Part shown: positions 6,414 to 13,885 of the stretch, piece after piece
Numbering within the stretch: position 1 is the first letter of the stretch
Layout: each line of letters starts with the position of its first letter
Source of the DNA: Actinomycetes bacterium
GTDB taxonomy: Bacteria > Actinomycetota > Acidimicrobiia > Acidimicrobiales > UBA8190
DNA: 16,214 nucleotides
Assembly (NCBI GenBank): GCA_021798135.1
Contig: JAJZYI010000034.1
Location: 1-16,214 of the forward strand
Reading direction: 5' to 3'
Position numbers and translations under genes: made by a program
Notes under the pieces: generated by a model
The model's database searches: none
What the model was told of the DNA's origin: nothing
Seen by the model: only the letters and a program-made list of their open reading frames with translations

Positions 6414-7742
6414 ATGGCAGATCTGCTGCTCAAGGGGGGGTCGCTGATCGACGGCACCGGCGCGCCGGCCCGGCCGGGCACGTCGGTGCTGGTGAGCGGC
6501 GACCGGATCGCCGCCGTCGGCCCCGAGGCCGAGCGTGCCGCCTCCGAGCCCGGCGCGACCGTGGAGGTGGTGGACGTCTCCGGCCTGACGGTGATGCCGG
6601 GCCTCATCGACGCGCACTGCCACGTGACGCTGGGGGAGCCGGCGTCGAACGACGAGCTGTTCCACCACCGCGAGCCGGCGTTCTCCGCCCTGCTGGCCGC
6701 CTTCAACGTCGGCAAGATCCTGCGGGCCGGGGTCACGAGCTTCGTCGACGTGGACGGGATCCACGACATCGGCGTGGCGCTGCGCGACGCCATCGCGGCG
6801 GGCATGGTCGAGGGGCCCACCATGCGGTCCGGCGGCTACGCGCTCATGACGGCCGTGGGCGGGACCGCGGGCAGGATGATCCCCGACGAGGGCACGGCCG
6901 GCTACGCGGAGGTCGTCCGGTCCAAGGACGAGATGGTCCGGGCCACCCGCAGGCAGATCAAGAACGGCGCCGACCTCATCAAGATCCACGCCACCGGCAA
7001 CATCCCGTCGCGCCGGGGGGAGTCCCAGGTGTGGACGCTCGAGGAGCTGAAGGTCGTCTGCGACACCGCCCACGACCTCGGGGTCCCCGTGGTGGCCCAC
7101 TGCCGGGGATCGGACTGCACCCGGGACGCGGCCAACGCCGGCGTCGACGTCATCTACCACGCCTCCTACATGGACGACGACGCGCTCCAGGCGATCATCG
7201 ACAACGGGGCGTCGCTGTGCCCCGTGTTCACCTTCCTCGCCAACCTGGCCGAGCACGGCGCCAAGGCGGGCGCGACGTCGACCGCGCAGGACGTGTTCCG
7301 CGGCGAGATGGAGCAGACCGGGGCCATGGTGAAGCGCGCCTTCGACGCCGGGGTGCCCGTCTTCTGCGGATCGGAGAGCGGCTTCTCCATCACGCCCTAC
7401 GGGCACTGGCACCACCGCGAGATGGAGGTCTTCGTGGAGCAGCTCGGCATGACGCCGCTCCAGGCGATCATGTGCTGCACCAAGAACGGGGCCGTCGCCA
7501 TGGGCGAGGTGGGCGAGGTCGGCACCATCGAGCCGGGGCTGCGCGCCGACGTGCTCGTCCTCGACGGCGACCCGGTGGCCGACATCGGCGTCCTCGGCGA
7601 CCGTTCGAGGTTCCGGCACCTGCTGCTGCGCGGCACCCCCGTCGACCTGTCGAGGCCCTGGCCGGAGCGCCGGCCGGTGCCGGGCGAGCGGGTCGTCGCC
7701 TGGTCCGCCGTGCCGCTCACGTGGGACCTCGTGCACCCGTGA
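6414..7742 (+). CDS. Metal-dependent amidohydrolase (imidazolonepropionase/dipeptidase-like)
   Basis: The 442-residue enzyme is a TIM-barrel amidohydrolase that should hydrolyse an amide, lactam or related bond with one or two metal ions. Ligands are visible in order: H68 and H70 (DAHCHV), K190 as the likely carboxylated lysine (DLIKIHATG), H229 (VVAHCRG) and H249 (IYHASY). The final position, usually Asp, appears as Glu321 in CGSESGF. The N-terminal LLLKGGSLIDGTGAP and C-terminal GTIEPGLRADVLVLDGDPV strands of the small beta domain are typical. The ATG at 6414 is preceded by GGAGGGGGT about 9 bases away; an in-frame ATG at 6396 would lack that site. It is followed by a convergent gene. Substrate cannot be assigned. 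Confidence 0.9.
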   Translation: MADLLLKGGSLIDGTGAPARPGTSVLVSGDRIAAVGPEAERAASEPGATVEVVDVSGLTVMPGLIDAHCHVTLGEPASNDELFHHREPAFSALLAAFNVGKILRAGVTSFVDVDGIHDIGVALRDAIAAGMVEGPTMRSGGYALMTAVGGTAGRMIPDEGTAGYAEVVRSKDEMVRATRRQIKNGADLIKIHATGNIPSRRGESQVWTLEELKVVCDTAHDLGVPVVAHCRGSDCTRDAANAGVDVIYHASYMDDDALQAIIDNGASLCPVFTFLANLAEHGAKAGATSTAQDVFRGEMEQTGAMVKRAFDAGVPVFCGSESGFSITPYGHWHHREMEVFVEQLGMTPLQAIMCCTKNGAVAMGEVGEVGTIEPGLRADVLVLDGDPVADIGVLGDRSRFRHLLLRGTPVDLSRPWPERRPVPGERVVAWSAVPLTWDLVHP

Positions 7743-7757
7743 CGGCGGCCCCCGCCG
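7743..7757. terminator. Possible weak GC hairpin between convergent genes
   Basis: CGGCGG (7743-7748) pairs with CCGCCG (7752-7757) over a 3-base loop, immediately after the amidohydrolase stop and before the convergent gene end at 7793. There is no T-run on either side, so intrinsic termination is uncertain. Confidence 0.3.
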
Positions 7758-7792
7758 CGGCAGCCCGCCGCGTCCCCGACCCGTGGCGCGCC

Positions 7793-8176
7793 TCAGATGC
7801 CCGCCGGCTCCAGGCGCCGTCGCCAGGTCGCGAGGTCGACGTAGTCGCGCACCTCGGTGATCAGCCCGGCGCCGGGGTCCACCTGGAACACGCCGTGGCA
7901 CTCGATGGCGTACTCGGCGCCGTCGATCCAGAAGCGGTCGACGCGCTCCAGGTGGGCGCGGTCGTGCAGGTAGGCGGCGCTCACCACGTCCCAGCGCACG
8001 CGCTGGGCGCGCCCGAGGATCGGGGCGAACAGCGCCCGGACCCCGGCGGGGCCCTCGACGGGGGGGTTCGGCACGTTGGCGTAGCGCGCCCCCGGCGAGA
8101 AGCACCGGCCCACGGCGTCGAGATCGCGGCGCTCCACGGCCTGCAGGAACGCCTGGATGACGGGCTCCGAGCTCAC
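7793..8176 (-). CDS. Limonene-1,2-epoxide-hydrolase-like protein (NTF2/SnoaL fold)
   Basis: This 127-residue protein fits the limonene-epoxide hydrolase family, small cone-shaped NTF2-fold enzymes that open epoxides by direct water attack. In the Rhodococcus enzyme the active site is Tyr53, Asn55, Arg99, Asp101 and Asp132. Here Y32 and N34 (RYANVP), R78 and D80 (LERVDRF) and D111 (EVRDYVDLATW) have exactly the same spacing (2, 44, 2 and 31 residues). This argues for a working epoxide hydrolase rather than a generic SnoaL-like protein. The GTG start at 8176 lies only 20 bp from the divergent SDR start and has no clear ribosome site. It could act on epoxides made by the nearby P450s; that link is inference. 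Confidence 0.82.
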   Translation of the reverse strand: MSSEPVIQAFLQAVERRDLDAVGRCFSPGARYANVPNPPVEGPAGVRALFAPILGRAQRVRWDVVSAAYLHDRAHLERVDRFWIDGAEYAIECHGVFQVDPGAGLITEVRDYVDLATWRRRLEPAGI

Positions 8177-8196
8177 CGGAAGAAGGATAGGACACC

Positions 8197-8967
8197 GTGC
8201 AACTCGCTCTCGTGACCGGGGCGGCCAGGGGCATCGGCCTGGCCATCGCCGGGCGGCTGGCCGCTGACGGCTTCCGGACCGTGCTGCTCGACCGCGACGG
8301 CGGGCAGGTCGCCGCGGCCGCCGCCGGCATCCCCGGTGCCGTCGGCGTCACGGCCGACGTCGCCGACGAGGGATCGGTGGACGCGGCCCTCGACGGCCTG
8401 GGCGCCGTGCCGCGCGTCCTGGTGAACAACGCCGGCATCGTCCGCTTCGGCCCGCTCATGGACCTGGGTGCCGACGACTTCCGCGCCGTGGTCGACGTCA
8501 ACCTGGTGGGCACCTTCGTCACGGCGCGGGCTGTGGCCAGGCGCATGGCCCGGTCCGGCGGCGGCGCCATCGTCAACATCACGTCGATGAACGGCGTCGC
8601 GCCGGGACCCAACGCCGGCGCGTACGGTGCCACCAAGGCGGGCATCGCCCTGCTGACCCAGCAGATGGCCGTCGAGTGGGGCGGGTTCGGCATCCGGGTC
8701 AACTGCGTCGCCCCCGGCATGATCAACGCCGGGATGTCCGAGCCGATCTTCGCCGACGCGGCGGTGCGCCGGGCCCGGGAGTCGAAGGTGCCGCTGGGGC
8801 GGCTCGGTACGAGCGGGGACATCGCGGCCGCCGTCGCCTTCCTGGCCTCCGACGACGCCGCCTACATCACCGGGCAGAACCTGCTGGTGGACGGCGGCGT
8901 GACCATGAGCATCATCGCCAGCCTCCCCCGGCCCGAGGAGGTCGACTCGGTGGGGATGCGGTCGTGA
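8197..8967 (+). CDS. Classical short-chain dehydrogenase/reductase, FabG-like
   Basis: A 256-residue NAD(P)-dependent SDR that should interconvert an alcohol and a ketone. It has TGAARGIG (7-14), NNAG (77-80), Asn102, Ser130, and Tyr143/Lys147 in AYGATKAG, so the catalytic tetrad is complete. Asp32 after the second strand (VLLDRDG) suggests NAD preference. C-terminal YITGQNLLVDGGVT is standard. The GTG at 8197 follows AGGATAGGA and gives the usual short N-terminus. It is first in a six-gene operon, and its stop overlaps the next start as GTGA. Substrate is unknown. Confidence 0.93.
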   Translation: MQLALVTGAARGIGLAIAGRLAADGFRTVLLDRDGGQVAAAAAGIPGAVGVTADVADEGSVDAALDGLGAVPRVLVNNAGIVRFGPLMDLGADDFRAVVDVNLVGTFVTARAVARRMARSGGGAIVNITSMNGVAPGPNAGAYGATKAGIALLTQQMAVEWGGFGIRVNCVAPGMINAGMSEPIFADAAVRRARESKVPLGRLGTSGDIAAAVAFLASDDAAYITGQNLLVDGGVTMSIIASLPRPEEVDSVGMRS

Positions 8968-9701
8968 AGGCCGTGGTGACGGGCGCCGGACGGGGCATCG
9001 GGGCGGTGATCGCCGGCCGGCTGGCCGCCGAGGGCGCCGAGGTGGTCCGGCTCGACCTCGACGGCCCCGCCGGGACGCACCGCTGCGACGTGGGCGACGC
9101 CGCCGCGGTCGCCGCGCTGGCGTCGGAGGTCGGCGACGTCGACGTGCTGGTGAACAACGCCGCCATCTGGCGCTTCGCACCTCTCGAGGAGGTCACGCCG
9201 GACGACTTCGAAGCCGTCCTGCGGGTCAACGTCGTCGGCGCGTTCAACTGCACCCAGGCGTTCGGCCGCGCCATGCTCCGCCGGGGGTCGGGGGCGATCG
9301 TCAACATCATCTCGATCGCCGCGCCGCTCGCCGACCCCGGCGTGGGCGCCTACTCGGCGTCCAAGGCGGCGCTGCTCGCCCTGACCCGCCAGGTGGCGGT
9401 GGAGTGGGGGCCCCGCGGCATTCGCTGCAACGCCGTGGGGCCGGGCTTCGTCCCCACGCCGGGGACCTCCTTCTACGACGACCCGGGCGTGCGCGACGCC
9501 CGCAGCGCCGCCGTGCCGCTGCGCCGTCTCGGGACCCCCGACGACGTCGCCGACGTCGTGGCCTTCCTGGCGTCGGAGCGGGCCTCGTACGTGACCGGCC
9601 AGGCGCTCTACGTCGACGGCGGCGTGTCGCAGTCGCTCATGGAGCAGCTTCCCTCCCCCGGAGGTGACGGCGCCCGGGCGGCGCAGGGAGCGGCCCGGTG
9701 A
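8964..9701 (+). CDS. Second classical short-chain dehydrogenase/reductase
   Basis: A 245-residue SDR related to its upstream neighbour. It shows TGAGRGIG (6-13), NNAA (64-67), Asn89, Ser117 and Tyr130/Lys134 in AYSASKAA, and Asp31/Asp33 after strand 2, again suggesting NAD. The C-terminus has YVTGQALYVDGGVS followed by about 25 extra residues rich in Gly and Ala. GTG at 8964 overlaps the previous stop (GTGA), and the gene's own stop overlaps the ThuA-like start in the same way. Two SDRs in one operon suggest successive or opposite-stereochemistry oxidations, which is inference. Confidence 0.93.
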   Translation: MKAVVTGAGRGIGAVIAGRLAAEGAEVVRLDLDGPAGTHRCDVGDAAAVAALASEVGDVDVLVNNAAIWRFAPLEEVTPDDFEAVLRVNVVGAFNCTQAFGRAMLRRGSGAIVNIISIAAPLADPGVGAYSASKAALLALTRQVAVEWGPRGIRCNAVGPGFVPTPGTSFYDDPGVRDARSAAVPLRRLGTPDDVADVVAFLASERASYVTGQALYVDGGVSQSLMEQLPSPGGDGARAAQGAAR

Positions 9702-10450
9702 CGAGGAACCTGCTCCTGTCCGGCGGCACCGGCCACCCCTTCGAGCAGACCTCCGCCCTGCTCGCCGGCATCATCGGCGCCGCGGGCATCGAGTCCGACG
9801 TGCAGGACGACCTGGTGGCCGGCATCGGCCGGCTGGAGCGGCCCGGTGCCTACGCCATGGTGACCGTCAACGCGCTGCGGTGGCGGATGCTCGCGGAGCG
9901 GTACGCGCCGCTGCGACCGGGGAACGCCCTGTCGCTGCCCGAGGCGTCCCGTGCGGTCCTGCAGGCCTTCGTCGGGGGTGGCGGGTCGCTGCTCGCTGTC
10001 CACACCGCCTGCATCTGCTTCGACGACTGGCCGGAGTGGGGCGACATCGTGGGGGCGGCGTGGGACTGGGACCGCTCCTGCCACCCGCCGCTGGGCCCCG
10101 TCCACGTGACGGTGCGCGGCGGCGCGCACCCCGTGGTCGACGGCGTGACCGACTTCGACATCGTCGACGAGGCGTACGGCTTCCTCGACGAGCGCGACGA
10201 CGTCGAGCCGCTCGCGACCGCCGCCCACGGCGGCAGGGACCACCCCCTGCTGTGGGCCCGGCGGTACGGGCGGGGCCGCGTCGTCTACAGCGGCCTCGGC
10301 CACGACGAGCGCAGCTACCGGCACCCGTCCTACCGCAGGATCCTGGCGCAGGCCGTCGCGTGGCTGGCGCCGGGCGGGGCGCCGCCGGCGACAGGGGCAC
10401 CGGAAGGGACCGGTCGGCGGCCGCAGCCGGCCGGCAGAGGGAGGACGTGA
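9698..10450 (+). CDS. ThuA-like protein (class I glutamine amidotransferase-like fold)
   Basis: The 250-residue product resembles the ThuA (trehalose utilisation) family, whose members are often found beside sugar-isomerase and dehydrogenase genes and whose reaction is mostly undefined. Supporting segments are LLLSGGTGHPFEQTS at the start, FVGGGGSLLAVHTACICF (91-108), GAHPVVDGVTDFDIVDEAYGF (142-162) and GRVVYSGLGHDERSYRHPSYRRIL (193-215). Cys105 and Cys107 lie at the loop where related folds keep their nucleophile, but I see no complete amidotransferase triad. The last 25 residues are a Pro/Gly/Arg-rich tail. It starts at a GTGA overlap with the SDR gene and ends one base before the first P450, so it is part of the same operon. 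Confidence 0.82.
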   Translation: MTRNLLLSGGTGHPFEQTSALLAGIIGAAGIESDVQDDLVAGIGRLERPGAYAMVTVNALRWRMLAERYAPLRPGNALSLPEASRAVLQAFVGGGGSLLAVHTACICFDDWPEWGDIVGAAWDWDRSCHPPLGPVHVTVRGGAHPVVDGVTDFDIVDEAYGFLDERDDVEPLATAAHGGRDHPLLWARRYGRGRVVYSGLGHDERSYRHPSYRRILAQAVAWLAPGGAPPATGAPEGTGRRPQPAGRGRT

Positions 10451-10451
10451 C

Positions 10452-11678
10452 ATGACCGTGACCGCGGATGGCGTCGGCGGGCTGCTGGTGTCGACGGCCG
10501 CCCAGGCGAAGGAGGTGTTCCGGCAGCGGAACCTGCGCCAGGGCCTGTACGACGCGGGGCGCGTGGTGATGGCCGACGTGCTGGTCAACCTCCACGGTGA
10601 CGAGCACCGCGACCGGCGCCGGCTGGAGAACCGCCTGTTCCGCCGCGAGACCTTGCTCCACTACGAGCGGGACCTGTTCCCCGGCGTCATCGCCGCCACG
10701 CTCGAACCGCACGTGGCGACCGGCCGAGCCGAGCTCGTCTCCCTCGGCCACGAGCTCATGATGAACCTCGCGGCGGTGAACGCCGGTGTCGACCGCACCG
10801 AGGGCACGGCCGAGGAGACCCACCGCCTGTACGGCTACATGATGAAGTTCATCGAGGGCGCCACCATGGCCCACGCGAGGTCCGACCGCGACGCGCTCAG
10901 CCGGGAGATCGCCGCCGCGCTCGACGCGTTCGACCGTGAGTTCCTCCGCCGGTCGGTGGCACGGCGCACCGATGCGCTGGAGCGCGCCGCGCGCGGCGAG
11001 CTGGCCGAGGACGAGCTCCCCCGCGACGTCCTGACGGTCCTGCTGCGCAACGAGGACCGGCTCCAGCTGACCGACGACGTGCTGCTGCGGGAGATAGCGT
11101 TCTTCCTCCTCGCCGGCGCCCACACCTCGGCGACCGCGTTCACCCGCACGATCCACCACGTCCTCGAGTGGACCGCCGACCGGCCCGAGCAGCGGGAGCG
11201 CGTCACCGCCGACCGGTCCTTCGTGCAGCGCTGCGTGCTCGAGACCGTCCGGCTCAACCCGTCGAGCCCCGTCGCCGTGCGTCGTGCCCTGGAGGACGTG
11301 GTGCTGTCGGACGGCACCGCCGTCCGCGCCGGCGAGATCGTGACGATCGACCTGGTGGCCGTGAACCGGGACCGCGACACGTACGGGCCGACGGCCGACG
11401 AGTTCGACCCCGAGCGGCCGCTCGCCGAGGGGGTCACGCCCCACGGGCTCAGCTTCGGCCACGGCATGCACGCCTGCATCGGGCAGGAGCTCGCCACGGG
11501 CGTCCTGCCCGACGGGGCCGTCGACCCCGACGAGCGGCAGTTCGGGCTCATCGCCGCGGCGGTCCAGGCCATGTTCGCCCACGGCGTCCGGCGCGACCCG
11601 CAGCGGCCGCCCGAGATCGACCAGCACACGGCCCGCCCCTACTGGAGCTCGTACCCGGTCGTCTTCGCCGATGCCTGA
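10452..11678 (+). CDS. Cytochrome P450 (first of a paralogous pair)
   Basis: A soluble 408-residue bacterial P450. The I-helix has AGAHTS (221-226) with Thr225 at the oxygen-activating position, the K-helix ExxR is E264-T-V-R267, and the heme loop is SFGHGMHACIGQE with Cys342. The C-helix region NLHGDEHRDRR (46-56) matches the HxxxR heme-propionate motif. After the cysteine, the usual ARxE-type L-helix is replaced by QELATGVLPDGAVDPDE before hydrophobic VQAMFAHGV, an insertion shared with the second P450. It should need a ferredoxin and reductase; the 3Fe-4S ferredoxin at 5099-5317 is a candidate. It is one base after the ThuA-like gene and overlaps the next start by 8 bases. Substrate is unknown. 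Confidence 0.93.
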   Translation: MTVTADGVGGLLVSTAAQAKEVFRQRNLRQGLYDAGRVVMADVLVNLHGDEHRDRRRLENRLFRRETLLHYERDLFPGVIAATLEPHVATGRAELVSLGHELMMNLAAVNAGVDRTEGTAEETHRLYGYMMKFIEGATMAHARSDRDALSREIAAALDAFDREFLRRSVARRTDALERAARGELAEDELPRDVLTVLLRNEDRLQLTDDVLLREIAFFLLAGAHTSATAFTRTIHHVLEWTADRPEQRERVTADRSFVQRCVLETVRLNPSSPVAVRRALEDVVLSDGTAVRAGEIVTIDLVAVNRDRDTYGPTADEFDPERPLAEGVTPHGLSFGHGMHACIGQELATGVLPDGAVDPDERQFGLIAAAVQAMFAHGVRRDPQRPPEIDQHTARPYWSSYPVVFADA

Positions 11679-12573
11679 CGGGCGTGCCGCCGGCCGGGAC
11701 GGGGCGCCGCTCGCGGCCGGCGGGCTGTCGATCGCCGCCGGCACCCTGCGCACCCTGGGGCCGGCTGCGGCGGCGGCGGTCGCCGCCGTGGCGGGGTTCG
11801 ACGCCATCGGCGTCCGGTTCGACACGGCCGCGCCCGAGCCCGGCGAGCTCCGCTGCCTGCGCTCCGTCCTGGACGCCACGGGCCTCGGGGTCCTCGACGT
11901 CGAGGTCGTGCGCATCGCGCCGGGTGACGACGCCGAGGCGGCCAAGCGCCTGTGCGGGTGGGGGGCGGAGATCGGGGCCCGGTTCCTGCTGGTGGTGAGC
12001 GACGACCCGGACCGGGGCCGCACCGTGGCGCGCTTCGCCGAGACGGGCCGGATCGCGGCCGAGCACGGCATGCGTGCGGTGCTGGAGTTCATGCGGTTCA
12101 CGAGCGTCCGCACGCTGTCGGACGCCGTGGGTGTGGTGGCCGCCGCCGGCGCCCCGGGGGCAGGGGTGCTCGTCGACGCGCTCCACCTGGCCAGGTGCGG
12201 CGACGAACCGGGCGCGCTGGCCGCGGTGGCACCGGAGCTGCTGCCCTACGTGCAGCTCTGCGACGCCCGCGCCGTCGGCCCGAGCGACGCGGAGCTGGCC
12301 TTCGAGGCCCGCCACGCCCGGCTGATGCCCGGCGACGGGCAGCTTCCCCTCGGTGCGCTCCTGCAGGCGGTGCCTGCGGACGCGGCCATGAGCGTGGAGG
12401 TCCTGTCGGACGACGGGGACGCCCGCCCCGGCATCGACGTCGCCCGCCGGGCCATCGAGGCGGTCGGCCGGCTCCTCGGCCAGTCGTGGCGGGGCCCGTC
12501 TGACGGAGCGGTACCGGCGCCGGCGGGAGCCGCCGTGGCGCTCGAACCCATGGAGGTGGACCGGTGGACGTGA
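11671..12573 (+). CDS. Sugar phosphate isomerase/epimerase-like TIM-barrel protein (AP endonuclease 2 family)
   Basis: The 300-residue product has the pattern of xylose-isomerase-like TIM barrels, a superfamily that includes sugar isomerases, epimerases, 2-keto-myo-inositol dehydratases and 3-keto-sugar C-deglycosylase subunits. Likely metal-site residues are Glu139 (AVLEFMRF), Asp169 and His172 (LVDALHL), Gln195 (VQLCDA) and Glu243 (SVEVLSD). LMPGDGQLPLGALL (218-231) is the usual loop before the final strand. The last 30 residues are a low-complexity tail overlapping the next gene. Its ATG lies inside the last codons of the first P450 gene, and its stop is inside the second P450, so the three are tightly coupled. 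Exact reaction unknown. Confidence 0.85.
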   Translation: MPDGRAAGRDGAPLAAGGLSIAAGTLRTLGPAAAAAVAAVAGFDAIGVRFDTAAPEPGELRCLRSVLDATGLGVLDVEVVRIAPGDDAEAAKRLCGWGAEIGARFLLVVSDDPDRGRTVARFAETGRIAAEHGMRAVLEFMRFTSVRTLSDAVGVVAAAGAPGAGVLVDALHLARCGDEPGALAAVAPELLPYVQLCDARAVGPSDAELAFEARHARLMPGDGQLPLGALLQAVPADAAMSVEVLSDDGDARPGIDVARRAIEAVGRLLGQSWRGPSDGAVPAPAGAAVALEPMEVDRWT

Positions 12574-13814
12574 GCGATCGGGTCGACACGGGCACGGTCG
12601 TGCTCTCGACCTACGCCGAGGCGCGCGAGGGGCTGCGCGAGCGGAACCTGCGCCAGGCGCTGTACGACGACGGGCACCTGCTCATGAGCGGGGTGATCGT
12701 CAACCTCCACGGTGACGACCACCGGAGCCGGCGACGCCTGGAGAACCGCCTGTTCAGGCGCGACACGTTCCTCCACTACCAGCGCCACATCATCCCCGAG
12801 GTCGTCCGCGAGGTGCTCGCGCCGGCGCTGGCCAGTGGCCGGGGGGACCTGCTCCCCCTCGCCCGCCGGACCATGATGACGCTGTCGGCCACCATCGCCG
12901 GGGTCGACCGGCCCCTCGGGACGCCCGAGGAGCTCGACCGCCTGTACGGCCTGATGCTCCGGCTGCAGCGGGCGTCCACCCTGGTGCACGCGACGGGGAA
13001 CAAGCCGGAGATCGAGGCGGACGGCCAGCGGGCCCTGGCGGAGCTCGACGAGGAGTTCCTGGCACCGTCGGTGCTGCGCCGGCGCCAGCTGCTCGCCGCG
13101 CTGGGCGAGGGCGCGATCGGCGAGGACGAGCTGCCCCGGGACGTGCTGACGACGCTGCTGCGCAACCAGGACGAGCTCGTCCTGCCCCCCGACGTCATCC
13201 GGCGGGAGGTGGCGTACTTCCCGTGGGTCGGCTCCTTCTCCACCTCCGACGCGTTCGTGCACGCCATGGGGCACGTGCTCGACTGGCTGGCCGAGCGCCC
13301 CGAGGACCGCGAGGCGCTGCGCGGCGACGAGCTGGTGCTGCAGCGGTTCGTCCACGAGTCGCTCCGCCTCCACCCGGCCAGCCCCGAGGCCCGCCGCGTG
13401 GCGCTGGCGGACGTGGAGCTGCGGACCGGTGCCCGGATCCCCGCGGGCAGCGCGGTGGTCATCGACCTGGTGCAGGCCAACCGCGACCCGGCCGTCTTCG
13501 GTCCCGACGCCGCGTCCTTCGACCCGTACCGTTCTGTCCCCCAGGAGGTCCCGAGGTGGGGCCTCACCTTCGGCCACGGCTTCCACGCCTGCCTCGGCCA
13601 GGAGCTCGCCGGCGGTGTGGAGCTGCCCGGCGCCGGCGGGGGCGGGTCGGGGGACGAGCCGGACCACCTGTCAGGAGCCGTGGTCGTGATGGTGCAGGCC
13701 ATGCTGGCCTACGGCGTCCGCGCCGATCCCGACGACCCGCCGGCGCTCGACCCGGGCTCGGTCCGGCCGCACTTCGGTCGCTACCCGGTCCTGTTCGGGG
13801 CTCGCGCGGACTGA
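12564..13814 (+). CDS. Cytochrome P450 (second of the pair, altered I-helix)
   Basis: A 416-residue P450 clearly related to the one at 10452-11678; the N-terminal NLHGDDHRSRRRLENRLF block and neighbouring codons are nearly the same in both. The heme loop is FGHGFHACLGQE with Cys343, and ExxR is E265-S-L-R268. The I-helix reads PWVGSFSTS (220-228): aligned to the paralogue, the conserved Thr is Ser226, followed by Thr227, and a proline and tryptophan precede it. An insertion rich in Gly (about 350-370) follows the cysteine. The GTG at 12564 has GGAGG 7 bases upstream; a GTG at 12570 giving a GTGA overlap is possible. It ends the operon. It may use another substrate or do chemistry less dependent on proton delivery. 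Confidence 0.92.
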   Translation: MDVSDRVDTGTVVLSTYAEAREGLRERNLRQALYDDGHLLMSGVIVNLHGDDHRSRRRLENRLFRRDTFLHYQRHIIPEVVREVLAPALASGRGDLLPLARRTMMTLSATIAGVDRPLGTPEELDRLYGLMLRLQRASTLVHATGNKPEIEADGQRALAELDEEFLAPSVLRRRQLLAALGEGAIGEDELPRDVLTTLLRNQDELVLPPDVIRREVAYFPWVGSFSTSDAFVHAMGHVLDWLAERPEDREALRGDELVLQRFVHESLRLHPASPEARRVALADVELRTGARIPAGSAVVIDLVQANRDPAVFGPDAASFDPYRSVPQEVPRWGLTFGHGFHACLGQELAGGVELPGAGGGGSGDEPDHLSGAVVVMVQAMLAYGVRADPDDPPALDPGSVRPHFGRYPVLFGARAD

Positions 13815-13849
13815 CGGCGCCGGGCAGCCGGCCCGGCCGCTCCGGCGCT

Positions 13850-13863
13850 CCGGTCCGGACCGG
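13850..13863. terminator. 14-bp perfect palindrome between convergent genes
   Basis: CCGGTCCGGACCGG lies in the 71 bp between the end of the P450 operon (13814) and the end of the TrmB-type gene (13886). Several CGCTCCGG repeats surround it. A bidirectional terminator stem is one reading, but there is no T-run and the palindrome has no loop, so this is tentative. Confidence 0.3.
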
Positions 13864-13885
13864 TGGGACGCTCCGGCCGGGGCCG

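Noticed and set aside
6390..8822. Leftward 810-codon open frame
   Set aside because: It runs antisense through the well-supported amidohydrolase and SDR genes and has no recognisable motif.
9867..13667. Long leftward open frames opposite the P450 and TIM-barrel genes
   Set aside because: These are antisense shadows; the plus strand carries complete P450 and TIM-barrel motifs with ribosome sites and coupled starts.
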